From Cunninghamia lanceolata (Eukaryota > Streptophyta > Pinopsida > Cupressales > Cupressaceae), in the NCBI GenBank assembly GCA_027924645.1, contig BSBN01000445.1, forward strand, positions 1,364,001 through 1,428,000: 64,000 bases of DNA, written 5' to 3'. Positions 58,607 through 64,000 of this stretch are shown in pieces. Made by a program: the position numbers and the translations under genes. Within the stretch, counting starts at the first letter, position 1. Each line of letters begins with the position of its first letter. The notes beneath the pieces were generated by a model. The model saw only the letters and a program-made list of their open reading frames with translations. It was not told the DNA's origin and did not search any database.

Positions 58607-59906
58607 GATATACCTCATGTACTATGTTTTTACATGTTATGAGAAATGTGAATTCAAACAATGCCCAAGTGGTCAAGAGAAGACTAGAGCTTATTGTTTC
58701 CATGTTATATTATTATAAATTTTTACTTTTGGAAAACAACAGTATTTGATATTCTAATGCATTGGGATAGATAAGTTAAATCCCTAGATTTGATCCAGAA
58801 AGGTAAGGAAAGTTGAAAACTCTTAAATTGGTTATAACATTGAATTAGTCTATTGTTTATTATGGTTGACAATGAATGGTGGAGAAACCATAGGTCAAGA
58901 CAAGTATAATTTAGGAAAAGTCTAAGAAGCACTTATGATAAAATAAATGATTTCATGATAGAGTCAAAAACTTGATATATTACACAAGAGTGCTCAATCC
59001 TTGGGTCATTGAGTAGAATGACAAGAAGTCATAGACCTTAGTATTTGCAAGTATGCAAAGATGGACTCTATGAAAGGTTAAAGTCACCTAAACCCATTTA
59101 TTATGTTTATCCTAGATTAAGGATTAATTCTAAGTTAGATTGACTAGGATTTGAATTTAGCCAAGACAATTAATGTCTAGAGATTCTAGTCAAGCAAGTC
59201 AAATTGTTGGATGTTGTAGTTTCCAAGTCAAGTTAGAGGTACATGTGAACACATGACAAAGTTTACTGCAAACATCTATTTATAGAGAAACTTTGGCCAA
59301 AGTGATGCATTTGTCTCTACATGCATTAGTCGGTCCACCATGTCTAAATTGCATAACCTGTTAGAATGATCATACTTAGCTAGAAAATTGGCTAGAGTTG
59401 TATGGTCGATTGAATTATGTAGGACACAACACTAGGAATCAGATGACAACATGTTGCTTCCTTATGTCTATAGTCCTTGTGAAGGGTAGGGCCACTTCCA
59501 AATGGAAGATGAGTGGGGGATCAATGGTCTGTGGTTGGAGGAAAAGAACTTGGATGATGCTCTCCCTTTGCAATAGAAGACTCACTGAGCTTACTTGCGA
59601 GACAAGTACCATATTCCAGATATAGTATACTTCATGTTATGACTTATGACTTTCAAACTTATGTAAAACTATTCATATTGCCAAGTGCAAATTATTTATA
59701 AATGTAAAGTGAAATGATTTTATCTTTGAATATATTATAATTTCTAGGTTGAAAAATATTTAGAAACGATATACATTTAATTCTATGCTATTACGCAAAT
59801 GTTAAAAAAGGAAACAAAAAACATTTCACTTATGGTTAAACATGTTCTTTTACTTTCTTAGTAAAATTTGTGAGTAATTCCAAGTTGTATGAGTTGGTAT
59901 GTTACA

Positions 59907-60523
59907 CCCACCCTGATGTGTTGGCATGGTCTGTTTGGCCCTATGATGAGCAAAATGAAAAATATGGCTCCTGGCAAGGTTGTACTGAATGCAACTAAAG
60001 GTTATTGTGGATGGACCCCAAATGCACTTGTAGGTCTGAACAAAACATTATCAAGTGCAACAAATTCCCAGAATCACTTTGTCAAAGTTTGGCAGTTTTT
60101 TACTCTTAGGGATCTCTAGTGACTTTGTTAGTACCCTGCAGACTAGAATGCTTGCGGCACTTGCCCCACAAAAAGAGACCTCACCTAGAATTTACCCATG
60201 CACCCTGATGTGTTGGAATAATCCTTTGAGACACACGATGAGCAGAATGAAAAATATGGCTCCTGGCAAGGTTGTGTTGAATGTCACTAAAGCATTTTGT
60301 AAGAATGCATTTAATTTTGGCATAGTCAAATGGATTGGAGTTGAAAAAAACAAAGAGAGGTTATTGTGGATGGACCTCATGTGCACCTATAAGTCCAAAC
60401 AGAACATTCCCAAGTGCCATGAATTCCTAGAACTACTTCATCAAAGTTTTGTAGTTTTTTACTCTCAAGGATCTCAAGTGACTTTATTGGTAGCCTACAA
60501 CTAGGAATGTTTGGGGCACTTGG
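59907..60523 (-). repeat. ~355-bp tandem repeat, reverse orientation
   Basis: Two reverse-complement units relative to 34,394-35,470 (phrases ACCCTGATGTGTTGG at about 59,911 and 60,204; GGTTATTGTGGATGGAC twice). The first unit is shortened to about 290 bp. No real gene: the short ORFs here are repeat-derived. Confidence 0.8.
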
Positions 60524-62218
60524 TGTTGCACATAAATTATTTAAGTTTGTGATGTGGTTATCATTGACGTCAACACTTTGTTTGGGTTGTCACTGACGTG
60601 GTTGTAACACTCTTGTCAACACTCAGTTTGGACTGTCTAATATGTTGCTAAAGTTCATGGTTGGATGTCATGCCTCAGTTTAGGTAGAATTGAGTATGAT
60701 GATATATTAAGATGGGAATTAGAAGTATCAAGATGACACATTAAAATGAGAATTAGAAGCTTCAAGAAGATATATTAAGATGGGAATTATAAGTATCAAG
60801 ATGACACATTAAGATGGGAATTAGAAGCACTTCTAAGGATTTATGAGCTGTCATAAGAAGGTTCTGGTCTTTGGAAGTTGATGAAAGTTTCTATTGTAGG
60901 AAGCTGCCAGGGAGACTGCTTGGGAAAATGCTCCACATTCCTCTACATTTGAAGATATGTTCATGCAGTTCAGAATCTAAGTTTAGTATGTTGTAAAGGT
61001 GTTATATACAAGAGATAAAGTCTATATATCTTCAACAATAAAAGTTATGAGTGACAAAGTTCTGGTCTATGCTTTGGCAAAGTAAAATGGTGATGAAGAC
61101 TTGGTGGAATACTCTGCATTCATTCAAATGTAAAGATTTGTCATTGCAATTTTGTGAACATGTTCAAGGAGGTTTAATTCATACTTTTGTAAAGTATCTA
61201 GTGATTTGGTGTGCTGCAAGCATTGTTTAATCCTCTATGTGTACCGCCAAGCTAAAATTACCGATGTGCTACAAGCTTCATGTGTTCTTACTTAAGGGTG
61301 ACCTATTTCAAATGAGCATGACATGTGGATATTATTCTTTGAAGGATGATTCCATGAAGAATGTTTAGGACCGGATTAAGCATGTGTTGGGTTACACATG
61401 GCGAGTTTCTTCTCCTAGATTAGTGTGTAGTTCATGTCTAGGCTTGTCCTCTACATGTTTCATGATGTGTGATCTCTGGCTGACTTGTAAATTGTAATAT
61501 TCTTGTTATATTAGCCAACTTCTATTGTAATCAATGTAATATCATGTATATATTGTGAACCTAGTTGATCTAGGTGAGGTATGATTGCGAAATAAGAATA
61601 TGAGTGTGTAAAGAGCAGAATATGAACATGATATGCATTATGATGTGTAACTAAAGGAGAAAGAGCAGAAACAATAAGGGCTATCTTGATTTATCTTGAA
61701 GACATTTTTGTGATAGGAAGTGAAGAGTGTGCCTAATTGATCCAATCATCAGAAGAAGTAGAATTGCAATCATCAAAGGTGTGAGCTTCAATGTCAGTTG
61801 TTAGGTAGTAGAAGGATTGTCATACTGTAATCATTTCTAAATTCATTCTTAGTTTAGGGAGTAGTTGCTTCCTTGGATTGTAGCCCTAAAACAAAGTCTT
61901 TAGGAAGTAGTACCTTCCTTGGGAGTAACCCTAAAACAAAGCTAGCAGGAAATAGTAGTTTCCATGGGTTGTTGCCCTAAAAAAAGGTTGTAATTTTTAT
62001 AGCAGTGAGCTTCATATATTGTGAGTTAATCCTCACCATGATCTTTCCTCCTTTTGAGGTTTTCCATGTACATCTGGTGTTATGTGTTGATGTGCATTGT
62101 GTTCATCTTTCATGTTTATGTTAATTATGTAATATTTAAGTTTTAAACTACTCCATAAGATTTGAAGGTTGTTTGGATACTAATTCACCCCCCTCTTAGT
62201 ATCCTGGTGTGTTCAACA
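60524..62218 (+). repeat. 5' LTR of right-edge retroelement
   Basis: TGTTGCACATAAATTA…GTTCAACA, 1,695 bp, followed at 62,221 by TCGTATTAGAGCC, a decayed Met-type primer-binding site (standard TGGTATCAGAGC). Near the end it has AATTCACCCCCCTC, frequent in plant copia LTR ends. The right end of the element lies outside the window, so no duplication can be checked. Confidence 0.75.
60701..60836. repeat. 34-bp tandem repeat, four units as two dimers
   Basis: Starts at 60,701, 60,735, 60,769 and 60,803. Units 1 and 3 begin GATATATTAAGATGGGAATT and units 2 and 4 begin GACACATTAA, so a 68-bp dimer was duplicated. It lies in the LTR. Confidence 0.88.
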
Positions 62219-63379
62219 ATTCGTATTAGAGCCAAGTTACTCAAAAGAAGCTTAACCACTTGAGGAAGGTCTGAGATGGCTCTATTAGAACTAGAAAAAT
62301 TCACCTAGTTATACCCAGTCTTGTCAAACCCTAATTCCAAAAATCTATTAAAAAGAGTCTTAACCCTTGTGCCATTCATTCCCTAAATCAAAAAATCATT
62401 TGTAGCACCTTCATCCAAGTCATTTTCTAGCATATATGTGTTATTTCCTTGCATAGCTTGTATTTTGGTCTAGTACTGCATCCTAGCGAAGCTGAGTAAC
62501 ATGCCCTAAGATTCCCTTGCAGGGGTACCAGAGCTTGTGATATGGATTAAACTATCACTACACTACCATAATAAGTAGAATGAATGGCTACAGGCTAGCG
62601 GTAAACAAAGCCTAACATCTAAAGGTTACCACGGCCCCGCCTCGTGGAAATCATTACCTCAATAGTGGTTTGTAGGCTGGCGGTAAACAACAAACATAAC
62701 AATAAATGTTATCATGGCCCTACAACAAAGAAGTCATAACATTATGAAGGTTTGCGGGTCAGCAGTGAAGAAATAAAGGCTCCTGTCATTCCGCAACAAG
62801 AGTACCATAACATTTGATGTTGGTGCAGGATAGCGATAAGTGGTTAACCTAATAGTGAAGGTTACCACAAGCCCACCAGGGAACTGATAAAGGCTAAACA
62901 TAACCTAAGGTATTGCAGGAAGGCTTAAAACTTGAAACATGTGCCCTGTTATCCTGCGGTGCCTCTCATTTACTGCAGCAGGACTGCAATATCATTTGCA
63001 TTGACTGTGAATATAAAACCATTCTTGTCAATAAATCTCAACTGACCAATCTTATTAGATCAATGGTGTATACTAAAAATCATATGAGCTCATAGATTGT
63101 GTATCTTTCAACATGAAGGTGATTTTAATGGTGAAAAAACTACTGCAGGGGCTAATAAAATGAGAAATTTCATTCTATTTTGATCATTCAAGCAAGCTCA
63201 AGGTGCTTGGAGATGAAGAATTTGAAGTTAGAGTGTGCTCTATGATTGCTTCTTAACTGAGTAAGTGCACTTCATCTATCCCTCTGTCAAAGTTGATATG
63301 TTGTGCATAAAGTCTTGCTTTCAAGTATTTTTGTGAAACAAATAAACTTCAAAAAACCTAGTTCAGTAGATAGTATACA
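62219..63379 (+). other. Leader of right-edge element with ~80-bp repeats
   Basis: Non-coding stretch between primer-binding site and first ORF. From about 62,589 to 62,930 it carries degenerate repeats at roughly 82, 82, 67 and 91 bp spacing, with phrases GGCTAGCGGTAAAC, GGCTGGCGGTAAAC, GGTCAGCAGTGAAG and GGATAGCGATAAG, each followed by a TTACCAC/TTATCATGG-type segment. No gene. Confidence 0.65.
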
Positions 63380-64000
63380 ATGCCACCCAAAAAGAGTGAA
63401 TCAGTAGGTAAAAAGGGGGAACCTTCAGCTCCAAAAAAGAAAAAGAGACCATTGCAATAGTCTATTCTAGACATCTTGCCAAACTTTGTGGATAAAAGTT
63501 ATAAGAAAACATTTAAGGATGAGGCACATGGTTGCCATGATGCCCTAATTCCTATCTCAGGATAGAATTTATTTTGGTTTTTTTATGACAAAAAGGATGC
63601 TTAGGGCCCCATCTCAAATCCATGGATCCTTGATCTAGCCAAACTAGTGGTTCCAAATGTCTTCGTAGATGTTGAACTCATCGTAGTACTAACACAACAT
63701 TATCATACAGCAACAAGAACTGTTAAATTGCCAGATGGGTCACCCTTGGTAGCATTGACTAGAGCTACAATCATTAAATGCTTGATGTTAAACAAACAGG
63801 CTCTCACAAAGGTTGACATCCAAAAGAGTGAGGAGGATTATACTAAGCTCAAGAAGACTTATCGGAGTGATGAGTATCCACTATACATGAGAAAATGAGA
63901 AAATAACAAAAGGATACCTACTCCCACTTCTTCCATTGAGCCATTTTCAATGGATGATTTCACTGTGTATTTTAAGAAGACATATTGTTTAGGGGAAATT
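63380..64000 (+). pseudogene. First ORF of right-edge element, relative of LTR-encoded ORF
   Basis: ATG at 63,380 (MPPKKSESVGKKGE), a basic NLS-like start PKKKKRPLQ, then a single frame to the window end broken by three TAG and one TGA. Two segments align with the N-terminal region of the Tat LTR ORF: ELIVVLTQHYHTATRTV against KLVIECARNYNPQTRRV, and VDIQKSEEDYTKLKKTYR against IDLRKSEAEYENNKKSAR. The second shares D, K, S, E, Y, K, K and R in register. Its position right after the 5' LTR leader recalls the extra ORF1 upstream of gag in Ogre-type elements. No known enzymatic motif. Incomplete in the window. Confidence 0.6.

Larger units (their letters stand above)
45895..58611 (+). mobile_element. 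Ty1/copia element, split by chromovirus 2
   Basis: LTRs 45,900-46,602 and 57,898-58,606 (703 and 709 bp), perfect target-site duplications GATAT (45,895-45,899 and 58,607-58,611), Met-type primer-binding site TGGTATCAGAGC (46,605-46,616), gag-protease-integrase-RT-RNase H order, and a polypurine tract AAGTGGGAGAA next to the 3' LTR (57,887-57,897). The RNase H is interrupted by chromovirus 2 (50,399-57,612). The LTR ends are GA/TA rather than CA. Confidence 0.95.
43360..59911. mobile_element. ~3.8-kb LTR-like non-coding insertion (host of copia)
   Basis: Starts TGTTACACCCTAAATTTTGG at 43,365, a common start type for plant Ty3 LTRs, and ends …GGTATGTTACA at 59,906. The candidate duplications are CCCAT (43,360-43,364) and CCCAC (59,907-59,911), one mismatch. 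Removing the nested copia element leaves about 3.8 kb (43,365-45,894 and 58,612-59,906), AT-rich and without coding potential. It could be a solo LTR or a non-autonomous (LARD-like) element. Terminal inverted bases are imperfect, so the call is tentative. The ~355-bp repeat resumes on both sides. Confidence 0.5.

Noticed and set aside
1..64000. A host plant gene between the elements
   Set aside because: No region outside the retroelements shows a sustained open frame, splice-consistent exons or a recognisable host domain.

Overview
This is a heterochromatin-like plant nuclear window made almost entirely of nested LTR retrotransposons. I see no intact host gene, no RNA gene and no prokaryotic feature. 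The density and depth of nesting, a giant Tat/Ogre-like Ty3 element, chromodomain-bearing Ty3 elements and old decayed copies suggest a large-genome seed plant. A gymnosperm (conifer-like) genome is my best guess, by inference only.

Layout. (1) 695-33,694 (minus strand) is one TSD-bounded block of a giant Tat-like Ty3/gypsy family in the order LTR fragment - truncated internal region - LTR - full internal region - LTR. Its LTRs are about 6.83 kb. The shared middle LTR (4,921-10,701 plus 17,521-18,566) is split by a nested 6.82-kb solo LTR of a related, diverged family (10,702-17,520). The internal region encodes Gag, aspartic protease, a linker with cysteine/histidine knuckles, an archaeal-type RNase H, RT, a degenerate Ty3-type RNase H, and integrase. 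(2) 33,695-35,470 holds old LTR-like debris with a 35-bp tandem repeat, then a ~355-bp tandem repeat. (3) 35,471-43,162 (plus) is chromovirus 1, TSD CCAAG. (4) 43,163-43,364 is the same ~355-bp repeat, turning head-to-head. (5) 43,365-59,906 is a ~3.8-kb LTR-like non-coding insertion. It contains a Ty1/copia element (45,900-58,606, TSD GATAT), which contains chromovirus 2 (50,399-57,612). (6) 59,907-60,523 is the ~355-bp repeat in reverse orientation. (7) 60,524-64,000 is the 5' LTR, PBS, repeat-bearing leader and first ORF of another retroelement that leaves the window.

The most interesting system is inside the giant LTRs. All three 6.8-kb LTR copies carry, in U3-to-U5 direction, a ~1-kb promoter-like region with perfect TGACGTCA sites, a ~200-bp intron with good splice sites ending six bases before an ATG, and one ~1,430-1,460-codon ORF. 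The reading frame is shared between diverged copies apart from isolated frameshifts and stops. The predicted protein has an N-terminal globular region, nuclear-localisation-like basic clusters, two conserved SUMO-interaction-like motifs (VDLSDDE and VIDLT), a long predicted coiled coil and an acidic tail. A remote relative of its N-terminal region is the first ORF of the separate element at the right edge (63,380 onward), so it appears to be a recurrent accessory protein family of these retroelements.

All copies are decayed. In-frame stops are mostly TAG where a Gln (CAG) codon is expected, as C-to-T decay of methylated DNA would give.
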